The position numbers and the translations under genes were made by a program. Of a stretch of 64,000 nucleotides of DNA, positions 11,631 through 23,158 are shown piece after piece. Positions within the stretch are counted from its first letter, which is position 1. Each line of letters opens with the position of its first letter. Source of the DNA: Alitta virens (lineage: Eukaryota > Annelida > Polychaeta > Phyllodocida > Nereididae); the NCBI GenBank assembly GCA_932294295.1, contig OW028575.1:43062753-43126752 (forward strand). Reading direction: 5' to 3'. Under the pieces are notes generated by a model. The model ran no database searches, was not told the DNA's origin, and saw only the letters and a list, made by a program, of their open reading frames with translations.

Positions 11631-12535
11631 ACAAACCTTGAGTATTTAATTACATCAAGTGAAGTTTGTAGCAGCATGACAATATCCTTGTCACTGCAGA
11701 CGTGTTTTATCGACATCACTTGAGGAGGAGAGATGAGGTGGCCATTGATATTGGCATTGGACGTGGGCAAAATTCGATTCTGCTTTCAGCACCTCTTTGG
11801 AACATAGAAAAAAAGAAAGAATTTCAGAAGTTAGGAAAAAAAAAAGTAGTCAATCCTTTCAGGCATTGGATGAGGTGATATTTCAAAGTCAGGTTTTAAG
11901 TCTCATGGCTTTGATCCTGCAGCAGGGTAGTGGCTCCTGAGAAAATTCCAATATGTATTTATACTGACTTCACCAGTCCGGGTGCTTGGGAGATTTCCTC
12001 TGTTATTCAGTTTTGATCCAGGTGGATTATCATAGAAATTACTTTTCATATTTCCTATACTTCACAATTTTACACTTTTTTAAATGCACTTTTTAGGAAT
12101 TTATTCTTTCGAAACATTGTATAAATTTTTATTTAGTACGTAAGTAAGACACAAATGCATCTTTCACCATGATTAAAACATAAATTGCTAAAGTACGAAA
12201 CTTTCAAAGTAATTTCTTCTTGTTGCAACTTTATATGAGAAATTAATGATACTTGGAAATGTGTAGCCAAACAACTTGGCAAAGAATGCACCGGAGCTTT
12301 ATATAAAAACGAATTATGCAATTATAAGCACATTATCCTTATATATAATGCACTTGCCAAAAGTATCTCTTTTCTTTATTACTTCAATTTTGTGCATTAT
12401 TTATCTATTTTCTCTTCTTACAATTTACAAAATGTAATTAAGTATAACAACAGCCCTGCGGGAACTCCATTTATAGACAATAACGTTTTTCTTTACTGAC
12501 TTTACTATATATTACTTTTTTAATAATGCATTAAC

Positions 12536-12592
12536 CTCCAACCAGTTGAGGAAACTAATCACAAGAGGACGTCGTGTGAATACTGCCTTTCT
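12536..12592. mobile_element. MITE-1 fragment
   Basis: Only the left inner arm remains: GAGGAAACTAATCACAAGAG, GACGTCGTGTGAATAC. It lies just before a more complete copy at 12,618. Confidence 0.6.
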
Positions 12593-12617
12593 TCGTATAC
12601 TCAATACAGTGGTTGTA

Positions 12618-12760
12618 TACAGCCAATTTCATAGACTTGGAAACTAGTCTCATAGAGTTGGGAAGCTTACTCCAGAGGACGTCATGTGAATTCAGGACTC
12701 CCATTGGCCGAGGGACTGCCTTAACCAATGGGAGTCCAGCATTGCAACTCTATTGCTGTA
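12618..12760. mobile_element. MITE-1 copy, subterminal-duplication subtype
   Basis: The left end is intact (TA, CAGCCAATTTCATAGACTTG). A second, imperfect copy of the AGACTTGGAAACT block follows (ATAGAGTTGGGAAGCTTACT), a feature shared with the 60.2 kb copy. The right arm stops after GGGAGTCC and closes with a reduced TTGCTGTA end, so most of the right inverted repeat is deleted. Confidence 0.85.
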
Positions 12761-13109
12761 AAACAAAGCTAATACTATAGCAAATCCTGCCTCATCATAT
12801 TGATAACATATTGCCTAAGCTGATGGTAAATATGATTATCAATATTATAGATGATGGAAAGTTTAAATCAAATTGCAAAATGACAAATAGATGGCAAAAT
12901 GAAGGCATCACGTTGCCAGAATTTTAATGTAAAGACATAAATTTATATAAGTAATTGCAGTGACTATTTTCATTTGTTACATTTTCTACACCTTTTTCTG
13001 AGAAATTAATTTTCTTCAGACAACAAGGGTCACATCGGCTAGCTATAAGTATGATTTGTTTTTTCAAATGAAAGTTGATATTCTTACTGAGCGTATTGCT
13101 TTCTTTAGT

Positions 13110-13265
13110 TACAGCCAATTATATAGACTTGGAAAAAAATCAACTTCAGAGGATTTCACGTGAATCTAGAACTACCATTGGCCAAGGAACTGCTAACCAG
13201 TGGGATTCACGAAATGACATGATGTCATCTGGAGTTGAGTTTCCAAGTCTATAAGTTCCCCTGTA
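13110..13265. mobile_element. MITE-1 copy
   Basis: Left end TA, CAGCCAATTATATAGACTTG; right end TTTCCAAGTCTATAAG then a diverged CCCCTGTA. The inner CCATTGGCCAAGGAACTGC centre joins the arms. Confidence 0.85.
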
Positions 13266-13635
13266 AGGTATTCGCTTGTTGTATCTCAAACATTGTCAAG
13301 TCATAAAAAAATATTTAGTAAGATCACTCATGGAAATTGAAATGGAATATTATTGATGGTGAATGAAGCATAATTATTTTATATGTAAACTTATAATTGT
13401 ATCCAGTGCTTGTTAAATGTACTGCTGATGCCAACAAAATCTTTAATCAGACACACTCATGTTCCAGCATGATTTATTCTCTATCCCTCTGTTTAATCTC
13501 ATGCTCACAAAGAAGCTAAAGGACAGAGAGGATTTGCTTCAAAACCGACATTGCCAGGAAGGCTCTCATGCATGGTAATTAAGTTGAAGCCTAAAAAGTC
13601 ATCTAATGAAATCTTATCTGAGTGAAAGCAACACA

Positions 13636-14258
13636 ATTACTAAAAGCTTATAATACTGTTATCTGATAACAGCTGTTTTTGTAAATCTAAATTATCTAAT
13701 CCAAAAAAGTTAGTGAATCCAAACAATTACTGTTGTCTGATTACAGCTGTTTTCGTAAATTTAAATTATCTAATCAATAAAAGCTGTTTTTGTAAATCTA
13801 AATTATATAATCAATAAAAGTTAGTGAATCCAAACAATTACTGTTATCTGATTACAGCTGTTTTTGTAAATCTAAATTATCTAATCAATAAAAGTTAGTG
13901 AATCCAAACAATTACTGTTATCTGATTACAGCTGTTTTCGTAAATTTAAATTATCTAATCAATAAAAGCTGTTTTTGTAAATCTAAATTATATAATCAAT
14001 AAAAGTTAGTGAATCCAAACAATTACTGTTATCTGATTACAGCTGTTTTTGTAAATCTAAATGATATAATCAATAAAAGTTAGTGAATCCAAATGATTAC
14101 TGTTATATGATTACAGCTGTTTTCGTAAATCTAAATTATTTAATCAATAAAAGTTAGAGAATCCAAACAATTACTAAAAGCTTATAATACTCCCATCTGA
14201 TTACAGCTGTTTTTGTAAATCTAAATTATCTAATCAATAAAAGTTAGTGAATCCAAAC
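13636..14258. repeat. Minisatellite of long and short units
   Basis: The long unit (about 74 bp) contains GTTAGTGAATCCAAACAATT, GATTACAGCTGTTTT and GTAAATCTAAATTATCTAAT. A short unit (about 37 bp) lacks the GTTAGTGAATCC half. A long-plus-short block is duplicated with a spacing of 185 bp (TTTCGTAAATTT at 13,751 and 13,936). The words TAAAAGCTTATAATACT occur at both the left and right ends, suggesting the array expanded between two copies of that motif. Confidence 0.9.
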
Positions 14259-14844
14259 TGGATGTGTAGTTTCTGGTTTGATATCTTTTTTTTTAAAGGC
14301 AAACCTTAGTGCGCACGGAAGACTGAATAAATAAACAAAAGAGTTCTTTTTGCACCCACTCTTTCACTTCACTCTCATTAATTCAGCCTCAGATTTCCTG
14401 CATGTTGTAATCCACCTGATTGGTGTTAAAAATTGTTATTTCACCAGACTCATTGTCCACAATGCAAACTACTCAGACTTGAAGAATTGATCGTCTTTGT
14501 TGGCAGTTCGTCCAGGCATGGGCTCGAGAAGTTTTTCCCTAACATTCTCCAAACATAATTAGTCTGGTGTTGGATTTAATCGCATCTGGGTGTACTTTGA
14601 AGTAATCAAGTACCAATATCTGAGCTCGAGTGATCCCCAATGAGAATTCTCTCATAGTTAGCAAAGAGTTAGCAATGGACAAAACATCAACTGATAATCA
14701 TTGATAAGGCAAGGCGAGCTGCAAGAGACCTAGTGAATGATAACAAATGAATGACTTATCTGCCTATGGCAGTCTCTCAGGCCCACCAAAGCTATCAGTT
14801 GCCCGGCAGACACTTGACCAAGCACCCTAGTCTTGAGAGAGAGA
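14259..14844. other. Intergenic DNA, nothing recognised
   Basis: About 0.6 kb without a repeat family or coding motif that I can name. Confidence 0.45.
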
Positions 14845-15180
14845 TTACATAATTTTCAGCATCTCTTTCTCTATTATATTCACTCTGGTTTCCATGGTGA
14901 GTCCGAGCAGCCATTCTTGGGCAACTCGGCCTCTTCTGAAAGCAGAAACTTGTCTTTTATGACCAGCACTGGTGCCTCGGTCCCCAGGGTGCACAAAGTA
15001 TTGCTTGCATAACAGGGCAGTAAATATTTCACTTCCCTCTAAGATAAGCTCCGACTTCATACAAATGCTGTGACTTTGCTCCCCCCCAAGAAGCCTGGGT
15101 AGTTTGTCAAACATATTTTCCCATACAACAACATCTTCAGGAGACAAAAAAGCCAAACCCCAAATCCACAGCTGACAAAT
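14845..15180 (-). other. Unidentified open frame, possibly an exon or ORF remnant
   Basis: On the minus strand an open frame of just over 100 codons reads FLSPEDVVVWENMFDKLPRL, LLGGEQ, LILEGSEIFTALLCKQYF and ends EMLKIM before TAA. Composition is protein-like, with no low-complexity run. There is no ATG at the 5' end. It is open upstream into a MITE-2 half, so any start would be an exon boundary. I recognise no family. Frames of this length are also expected by chance in 64 kb. Confidence 0.2.
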
Positions 15181-15254
15181 ACCTAAAAAGTTGCAATGAC
15201 CGAATAATACGATATAGAGCTGACATTAAAACGATTTGGAATGTTATCTGGGTT
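15181..15254. mobile_element. MITE-2 half copy
   Basis: Ends with ACGATTTGGAATGTTATCTG followed by GGTTA, matching the right end of the 7.4 kb MITE-2. No left end was found. Confidence 0.6.
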
Positions 15255-15399
15255 AGGCTCGCCTATAAAAAATATTCAAATGTTTATACAGTGAAAAACA
15301 AAGGAGATTCAGCATTTAATTAAACTTAACACACTCAGATCATTTTCTGAAGTTTTAGTAGCCTACTTCAGTGACAGTTGTTAAAAGCGATTCTCCTAT

Positions 15400-15650
15400 A
15401 CACCATTGCATTTCCTCACTAAAGCTCAGACAACTACACTGACCCTACCAAAAGCGAGTCTTTCCCAACTACCTGGGGAGTATACAGTCCATTAGTCAGT
15501 CATAAAGTAGTGTGCACCAGTGCACCTGTGAGCAGTGCAACAAGCGAAGATCAGTTTGGTTCTTCCATGCCATGGTGGGGGTTTGAACCCATGACATGCG
15601 GTTTGCTGATGATCACATTGACCATTAGACAACGGCATCTCCCTCCGAAT
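15400..15650 (-). mobile_element. SINE-C, tRNA-derived
   Basis: On the minus strand the head reads GATGCCGTTGTCTAATGGTC (A-box region) and then a B box GGGTTCAAACC (plus strand 15,579-15,590). The body on the left contains CAACTACCTGGGGAGTATAC, shared with the 45.6-45.9 kb copy. No anticodon arm or intact cloverleaf is evident, so this is a SINE and not a tRNA gene. Confidence 0.7.
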
Positions 15651-15769
15651 TATGTGTTGATTGACATTTGGCTGATATTACACAAGCAGCATGAAGTGTA
15701 AATTACTGTCAATTTAATATAACTGGCTGTGATTTTCCAATTTTGAGTTCTGGTGCATCACAGCGTGCT

Positions 15770-15960
15770 TTGTCATCAATCCTGTGATTAATATCTGTGT
15801 GTCCTTTGTATCAGAAAAAAAGAAGACAAAAAAGTTGCATCGTGCGATGAATCCAGGAGGAATCTCAAATGAGCTCTGTTCACAATTAATACAGATGATA
15901 CTCTTATTTGCTAGAAGCGGAGCCTTTTTGTATCGTGTTTCAGATTCATGGAATGCTGTT
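15770..15960. repeat. Diverged direct repeat R1, copy 1
   Basis: Shares ATCAATCCTGTGATTAAT, an AATCC-GGAAT-TCAAATGA block and ACAGATGATAC-CT-ATTTG with 18,220-18,375 in the same order and orientation. The function is unknown; it may be part of an old local duplication. Confidence 0.55.
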
Positions 15961-16810
15961 TGGTTTTGTGAAATCTGAGAGTGGTGAAATGAGAGTGGGC
16001 AATGTTTTTCAATTAAGAGCATACTTTGTTTTAAAGTTCAATGTTTTTCTTGGTCTCTTCGTTGTTTTGCAGGCTTATATAATTCATTTGTTGGGGGGTA
16101 GAAAAACATTGCTTTAGGCGATTATTTACTTTGAGGAACACAACCACAGAGATGAACCATATCACATAGTTATTGTAAATATAATACACAGGTAAATTGT
16201 GTTGAGATAGGTTTCCAAAGGAGCTAAACGTCGGTATGAAGCAAACAGCTACCACCCCTTAGGGAATATATGCGGTTTAATATCACCTCATTGAGGTACA
16301 CCATTTTCCATCAAGACCAACAAGGGTGAATTCATGAGGCTCAAAGGCTTTCAATAAACACACTATAATCCTTTGGATTAGAGGTTGTTTTTGTGAAGGC
16401 AGGTCCTTAAGGCTGTCACATCATTGCATAAGCCTGCTTGCCAAGCATTATAGGTGGCGCATAAAGCCACATAAAAATATTCGCCCTTCTGTCTAAACAA
16501 GGTGATCCAAACGAAATTTTGCACTTTGCCACTTTGCAAACGATTCTCTCCTTCAGAAACACTGGAAAATTTAAGGATTCCAATGGCATTTGATTACAAG
16601 AATTAATGCAACAGAATTTGCCACCATATGCACCTACAGAGACGAAAATCATTTTCAATAAATAATATCCATAATTCAATCGTCTCTAATCGGCTAATCA
16701 GTCTAACAATGATACATTAGAGTTGAAAAGCACAATATAAAACCAAAGGAATGAATACAAAACGGTACTGTCAACTGCTCTGAACATGAAATACAAATAC
16801 CAAATGTATA

Positions 16811-16983
16811 GCTTATTTTATTAATGTTTTTATTTGACTTTTGTTATTTTATTGTAATTTTACTATTGTTTTATCCTGTTATATAATTATTTTGTATTTT
16901 GTAGTTACTTTATAACAGGGCCATGTTTGAAAAACTTTATATGTTCACCCTGTTTTTAAATATATTTTGTAAATAAATAAATA
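16811..16983 (+). mobile_element. L2/CR1-type LINE 3' end
   Basis: T-rich UTR sequence leads into ATAACAGGGCCATGTTTGAA, TTCACCCTGTTTTTAAATA and TTTTGTAAATAAATAAATAC. An imperfect CAGGG/CCCTG hairpin before a TAAATAAATA tail is typical of L2/CR1-like LINE 3' ends. No coding part is attached. Confidence 0.7.
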
Positions 16984-17149
16984 CCACACCATTCTTCAGT
17001 AAGATTCTTCAATTGCTGACTCAGAATTAGTTGAAATAGTAAGCTGAGGAAGATAATTGGCAAAAAAAAAAAAAACATATCTCAGCACGAAATTGACATG
17101 AGAGAATATTTGCATACAAAAATCTGATTGGAAAACAGCTCAAGAAACG

Positions 17150-17400
17150 ATGTCTAACCATACAATTACCAACTTCTGATGAAACATTTTGATATAAGAA
17201 CAGCTTTGTAATGTAGTCTTCAAATGCAAAGATATCAAATAGAGAAACTAGATAGATGCTGACTAAATGGGTGGAACTGAGAAGGACAGAGAGCATGGAA
17301 AAAGGGTGAAACAGAATAGTTGTACATTTCAGACTGATATTAGTACATTTCCTTTGATCTTACAAGATGAATTCTGGAGGCCAAGGAAAGCTTATATGTT
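17150..17400. repeat. Diverged direct repeat R2, copy 1
   Basis: Contains AAATGCAAAGATATCAAAT and TTTCCTTTGATCTTACAAGA in the same order as AAATGCAAAGATATCAAATG and TTTCCTTTGATCTCTTGAGA at 19,975-20,185. Both copies have a GGGTGGAACTGAGAAGG-like block between these. Confidence 0.6.
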
Positions 17401-17934
17401 GCATGAGAAGCTGCAAACTAAGCAGCATAACTTCTATAAGCCTAACCAAATTGCAAAACACCCGACATTTTCCTATAAACTGCCATTACAGCTACCATGA
17501 ATATTAAGCTCTACGCGAGCAAGAAATAACTAAATGCGTAAAAAAAAATTAATAAAAAATGAAAAATGAAAAACTTAATGAATTTATTGTGAAGAATGCC
17601 AGAAATCTCATCAAAAATTCAAAATTTCAAAGCATAAGCACTCCATTGCTTTCTCTGTGGTGATTAATTGTACAAGGTAGAATTACTTTGCAGGTTATAT
17701 CTCATGTTAATGCTTGTAATTTTCGCGTTAAATTTTATTTAACAGTTGTGGTAGTGAATAATTCATTTAGTAACAAAATTATCCAGCTGAGGAGTTTTGT
17801 GAATGTAACTATAATCTTTGAATAATATTTTTATCATGCAACAAAACAAACAGGCAATTGCTGGTAAATTCAATCAGAGATTATAGTGTGCTGAATTCTT
17901 GGTTGAATTGACTGTTACTGACTGTAGCTTTTGT

Positions 17935-18102
17935 TACAGCCAATTTCATAGACTTGGACACCAATCTCACACTTAACACGCCAGAGGACGCACTGTCAGT
18001 CCAGGACTCTCATTGGTTGAGGGACTGCCTTAACCAATGAGATTCCTGCATTCACATGACGTCATCTGCAGTTTAGCTTCCAAGTCTCTGAAATTGGCTG
18101 TA
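17935..18102. mobile_element. MITE-1 copy, near complete
   Basis: Left end TA, CAGCCAATTTCATAGACTTG; right end CCAAGTCTCTGAAATTGGCT, GTA. Both inner arms and the centre (CATTGGTTGAGGGACTGCC, TTAACCAATGAGATTCC) are present. It is one of the best preserved copies. Confidence 0.9.
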
Positions 18103-18219
18103 AAGTATCTGCACTGCGTAGAAAATCATTTTCTGTATTCCTGCTCGATTTCATAGTGAAGAAAATGTCATTTGGCTGTGAACGACCAATCTAAACTTTA
18201 GGGAGCTTGAGAGATATGA

Positions 18220-18375
18220 GTTGCAATCAATCCTGTGATTAATCCCTGCGTGAAATGTGGATGGTGTCAGACCAAATAGTGTGACATGATCCTATAAATC
18301 CTAGAGGAATTTCAAATGAATTCTTTCCCTGATACATACAGATGATACCCTCATTTGTCAAAGGATGAACCACTG
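18220..18375. repeat. Diverged direct repeat R1, copy 2
   Basis: See copy 1 at 15,770. The spacing between the two is about 2.45 kb. Confidence 0.55.
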
Positions 18376-19974
18376 CCTGTGTCATATTTCACACAATCAT
18401 GAGTCCCCTGTTTTGACGTGGAAGATGAGACTGCTCAGTCTAATTAATGCATGAGTTTGCTGAAATGTAGATGTAATTTGATTTTGTCTGTGGTGCTTTG
18501 TATGTACAGACAACAAGAAAAGCTAAGCCAGCAATTGCCTACTGGAGCACATCTGAAATTCTATTTTGATGATGAATGGCACTATTAGATTTACACTGTT
18601 ATTTACCAGGCTTCATCCTCACTAATACTGTCTTAATATTTTCAACTTTCTTAGGGCATGCATGCCAGTCGCATCAGCCTACCATGCTCATAATTTTAAT
18701 TGCATGATATTTGATTTAATTTGGAAGCAAATAGTCAGTTGCATCAGTGCTATATTTACATTAGGCAAACGTTAGAATTGGTATGACATGATCCAATCTT
18801 TCATATACTGTCTTAGAACCTGACCACCAAGCCTTGCTCATACAAGACAACACACGCTACAAAAAACCTTTTCATTACCATGTGCAATAATTGTGATGGA
18901 TTGACCACCCTAGAGAGGTGTATCATCCTGCTTTGTAAACACATTTAATTCTCTTGTGGAACATAGCTTTCGTTCAATCATCTTGATGTAAAATGTAATC
19001 TTCTGCAGACAGGTAGAGGTACACCTGAGGGACAATCAACATGTAATCAAGACACTAATAAAGTTGTTTTAATCCCAAAGTGTCATTCGTCGTCATATGA
19101 TTTCAGTAACCTTATGCCATAAACCAATAGTACGACTTTCACAAAGTTTAACAATGCATTGTATACATAATCTGCACTGAGGCTATAGTAACTATTATCA
19201 CTTCACCCTACAAACATTTCATCATACAAGAACAGTACCTACACACTGTATATTTTACACATCCAAAGACTAAAAGTCCTGCCAACCTCAGCCAAGGCGG
19301 CCACAAAATCAAAGATTGTACAACAACATTTTCCATAATGAAATCAATTAATTTGAAAGCATGGGGGTAGGTGACGTTGTAAATAGACTGTATACACAGT
19401 GATTTAATGATTGTCACTGTTCACACATGGCGACATGTTTGAAGTACTCTAGAAACTGCTGCAAAATTCAATCACCCCACTGAAAAAGCTTCAAAATATT
19501 CCATCTTTAGAAGCATAAAATAAGGCAAAATCAAATCCCTGGACTAAAAAATGTCCTTCAATATGTAATGATTGAAAAGAACTTTGAGCAAACACGTGAA
19601 TAAACTCATTACTCGTTGGTTGTGCATGAAGATAACACAGCTATTTGGTCCAACCTTTAGGAAAAAGAAACACTTCTCTTTGCAGGACGATCCTGAAAGT
19701 ATTGGCCAAGTTAGAGCACGTTCATGTTTGATTGTAAGATTGTGCTTGTATGTTGAATAAACATGTTTCAGATGAAAGAGGCTGATTCCTGCCAAGAAAA
19801 TCCACAATACACTGGGGATGGGCAGTGAAAAAACTCGAGACATGGTGAAAAATTGACTTCTATTCAAAGTGCAATGTGAGTAAATTTGTACATATGCCTT
19901 CTAGACCACAGACTAAAGCCAGGAGCCAAAGAAATGATCCAACTTGAGAAGCAAATAAGAAGTCCCAAGTGATG
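18376..19974. other. Intergenic DNA, nothing recognised
   Basis: About 1.6 kb lying between the second R1 and second R2 repeats. If the old-duplication reading is right, it should be diverged from 15,960-17,150, but by eye I could not align it. The 107-codon minus frame at 19,544-19,867 has no recognisable motif. Confidence 0.45.
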
Positions 19975-20185
19975 GAATTGTCAGCAGAAGTGTAACTGTC
20001 TGATGTGGTTTGGAAATGCAAAGATATCAAATGAAGAAAGCTTCAAAAGCTGGCAAAAGGGGTGAAATTGAAAAGGGCAGCAGATGATCGAAGGGAGCAA
20101 AAGTGGGCAGTCGTATTTCATCCCACATTGTATTGTATTTCCTTTGATCTCTTGAGAAGAATTGGAGAAGATAGAAGAAGCAAGA
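19975..20185. repeat. Diverged direct repeat R2, copy 2
   Basis: See copy 1 at 17,150. The spacing is about 2.8 kb and the orientation is the same. Confidence 0.6.
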
Positions 20186-20339
20186 AACATTTTGGATGTA
20201 TCAAAAGTCTCTGAATTGACTTATCACTTTTGAGACTTGAGGTGGAAAGTTTTACACTGCGGTAGATACGTAGATAGATATATGGGGAAAGTACAGCCCT
20301 CTAAGGCAAATTCTTGCCACTATCGAGGGATGATTGATG

Positions 20340-20463
20340 AGGTGAGAGAGAGATAGAGTTCATTCATGTTACACATTTACCCCATAGGTGGGATCTTTTA
20401 CTTGCCACAGCGTAGACACTGAGTACAAGGGACCACCAATTAACGTCTCATGCGAACGACATC
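20340..20463 (-). mobile_element. SINE-B fragment
   Basis: Body blocks GTTACACATTTACCCCATAG, GGATCTTTTACTTGCC, GTAGACACTGAGTACAAGGG and GAACGACATCG in SINE-B order. It stops before the tRNA-like head. Confidence 0.75.
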
Positions 20464-21310
20464 GTGAAAGGTGCATGAGCGCGTGATGACTTATGTTCTT
20501 GATAGTACTATTTATAACGAAACGTAGACTGCATACATGAACTCCTAATCAACGATGTTTTTATAAAGATAAACATTCTTTAAAAATAACATGTTAAATG
20601 TCAGCATTTTGTAATCAATATTTTTATATATATATCGTATGAAGTCCAGTCTTGCTAGCTAGTATTTCAGATGAACTTTGCATATGAGTTTCCTCGCCTA
20701 TCTTTTCAGTGAGTTGGCTAGCCTTTCCGGTAGCTTTCGCTTGCTTCATCAAACCTATCCGGTCACTTCAAGCCCTTTTCATCCCCAGTCTTTGTTGAAA
20801 TAAGAGAAAAAAAGTAGCCTCTTACCTTACAAAGTGGAATGCAGACAGCAGTGCTAAAGCAGTTGGGTTGTTGTGGCGTTTCAGACAGCCCCACTGGCAA
20901 ACTTGTCAAGTCCAGAGTGACTTTAAACCACTCAATCATATACTTACAGGCTTCCACCAAGTATTGATATAGTTCCTAACTCAGTTGTCTGAGCTGTCTG
21001 TTTAAACAACAGCTGGTCATTACACTTTTAAACAAATGAGTACTCAAAAACAGCAGGGAAACGCACACTGACTCGAGGGAATACATGGCGCTTATAGCCT
21101 GAAAACTTTGGCCCAGCCAGATGCCTATCTGGATGAGTAACTAATAATCTTTCCCCGAAATAACATCAATCAAGCAACAGTAATATGATGGTGGCTACCA
21201 GTTTAAACACAAAAGTGACCAAACAACTAATTAATCACCCCTGTTGGAGGATTGTCTAGTTTTATTGAGTTGCAAAGGGAAACAAAAATTTCTGTGAGCT
21301 CTTATTCTAT
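20464..21310. other. Intergenic DNA, nothing recognised
   Basis: No coding or shared repeat signal; short TATATATA tract near 20,624-20,634. Confidence 0.5.
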
Positions 21311-21466
21311 TACAGCCAATATCATCGACTAGGAAACTAAACACTAGAGGACGTCATGTGAATGCAGGACTCTCATTGGTTAAGGCAGTCCTTCAGCCAA
21401 TTGGAGTCATGCTTTCACATGACGTCCTCTGGTATTTAGTTTCCAAGTCCATGAAATTGGCTGTTA
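21311..21466. mobile_element. MITE-1 copy, near complete
   Basis: Left end TA, CAGCCAATATCATCGACTAG; right end TTTCCAAGTCCATGAAATTG, GCTGTTA. Internal arms are intact (ACGTCATGTGAATGCAGGAC and CACATGACGTCCTCTGG). Confidence 0.9.
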
Positions 21467-21891
21467 AGGTTAACGTACATGTATTGGCGTTTCTTGGCCA
21501 TATATGAGATATAAAGCAAAGAACAGCAGGATATGGGCAAAACTCTTAGGATGAAGTCATACCCTAACCTTCTGATTGTTTTAGTCACACATCTTTAACT
21601 TGCACATTTTTCTACTTGAAATTTCTGTTGTTTCAATCTGGCCATACCAGACGGCCATAATGAGACAAAAAATTATCATTGGATAGGTAGGAAACAGTGC
21701 GTTACAGATGTATTGAGAATATTATTAATTTTTAATTTTCCCTTTTTTTTTTAAAGATTTTTTTTTCTCTTGAAAAGTTAGGTTATTAGGTAATGGCTGA
21801 TGAAGGAATGATGCTGATACATGTCATGCAAATAAATTGGCCAATGCATTTTTATAATAAATTTTGTTGGTACTACCATTTTATACTTAAT

Positions 21892-22585
21892 AAGGGGCGT
21901 TCATACTATCATGTATAAGTGCTACGTATGACCACGTATGAGGAATATTTTGCTTGCTTGGCCAAATGTGATTCACTCACCAAATTCACTTGGCCAAATG
22001 TGATTCACTTGGCCAAATGTGATTCACTGGCCAAATGTGGTTCACTCGCAGAGCGTTTTACGTATACTCACGCTAATTCGTAAATCGCTCCTGGTCACGT
22101 TTAACCACTCATGATCATGAGTGGAGAGGGCAAAATTTGTTAAACCTGTTTAAAACTTTGGCGGAATTCTATGAGTAAATTGTTTATATTAGTTAGGTAA
22201 TGAGCTCCTGCGTACGTCCTACGTATGTCCTATGTACGTCTTATGTACGTCCTACGTAGCCATACGTCGCCATACGTCGCCATACGTAGCCATATATAGC
22301 CACTGTCCATCTGTATAAAGTCGCAATCCACTCGTAAAACGCTCGGCCGATGTCTGTCGGACATCCGTTGCCCACCTGTCGTCTTCTGTGCCGATCCTTG
22401 AACCACTTGCACAGGCGATCTACGAGTGCCTATGAGTGCCTGACGGATGCCTGACGGATGCCTGACAGATGCCCTACGTCGATCTTGGAAAGACTTTATA
22501 CATGATTAACGGAGCCACAAGTATAGCTCATATTTGACGAGTAGTCACTCGTAGGTTTTTTACGTAACAGTGTGAACGCCCCTTT
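21892..22585. mobile_element. Non-autonomous DNA transposon, about 0.7 kb
   Basis: The ends are AAGGGGCGTTCATACT and its complement AGTGTGAACGCCCCTT, a terminal inverted repeat of about 16 bp with one mismatch. The interior is made of short direct repeats: GGCCAAATGTGATTCACT units at 21,960-22,040, TACGTCCTACGTATGTCC-like units at 22,205-22,300 and TGCCTGACGGA units at 22,436-22,480. ACGTA words near both ends extend the inverted symmetry. There is no transposase frame. I could not fix a target duplication, so the superfamily stays open. Confidence 0.75.
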
Positions 22586-23002
22586 AGTATTAGCTCACTT
22601 CCAAGAGCTCAGAGAACTTAAGAGCAATCATATGTCTCGTGGCCAAAGGTGATGCCGAAATAGAACATGCTTTTTGGTGTGTTCTGCACTTTTGACAAAA
22701 TCTGTTTGTCCAGACTGTTTTTATATTTTTGGCGCAGTATACTGTACACACTAGTGTCTCAGGATTATTCGAAGCCAGTAGCCAGAGATTTTCGAGAGAT
22801 TTTCGAGCCATTAGACTGAGCACAGGAGAGGGTCAAACCCAGATGCTGTCGAGGTTAATGTACGTTCCATTCTGCCTAACAACTCCTGTGTGTAGTGAGT
22901 ATAGTCCCTTGGATTACATTGGCCTCAAGAAAAAAAACAGATTCACCTTGTCAAAGTTTTAACATTTTGAACATTTCATTTTGAGACATTACAAATCTAA
23001 TT
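22586..23002. other. Intergenic DNA, nothing recognised
   Basis: About 0.4 kb with two overlapping 77-codon frames on opposite strands and no motif. Confidence 0.45.
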
Positions 23003-23158
23003 AAAATATCCATAGACTTGGAAACTAAGCTCCCAGAGGACATCATCTGAATCCAGCACTCCCATTGGTCGAGGGACTGCCTTAGCAAATGAGAGTCCTG
23101 GATTCACATGACGTCCTCTAGAGTTTAATTTGTTTCAAAGTCTATGAAATCTGCTGTG
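23003..23158. mobile_element. MITE-1 copy, left end eroded
   Basis: Starts at the ATCCATAGACTTGG block, so the outermost bases are lost. The right arm TCTATGAAATCTGCTGTGA is diverged. The centre CCCATTGGTCGAGGGACTGC is kept. Confidence 0.8.
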
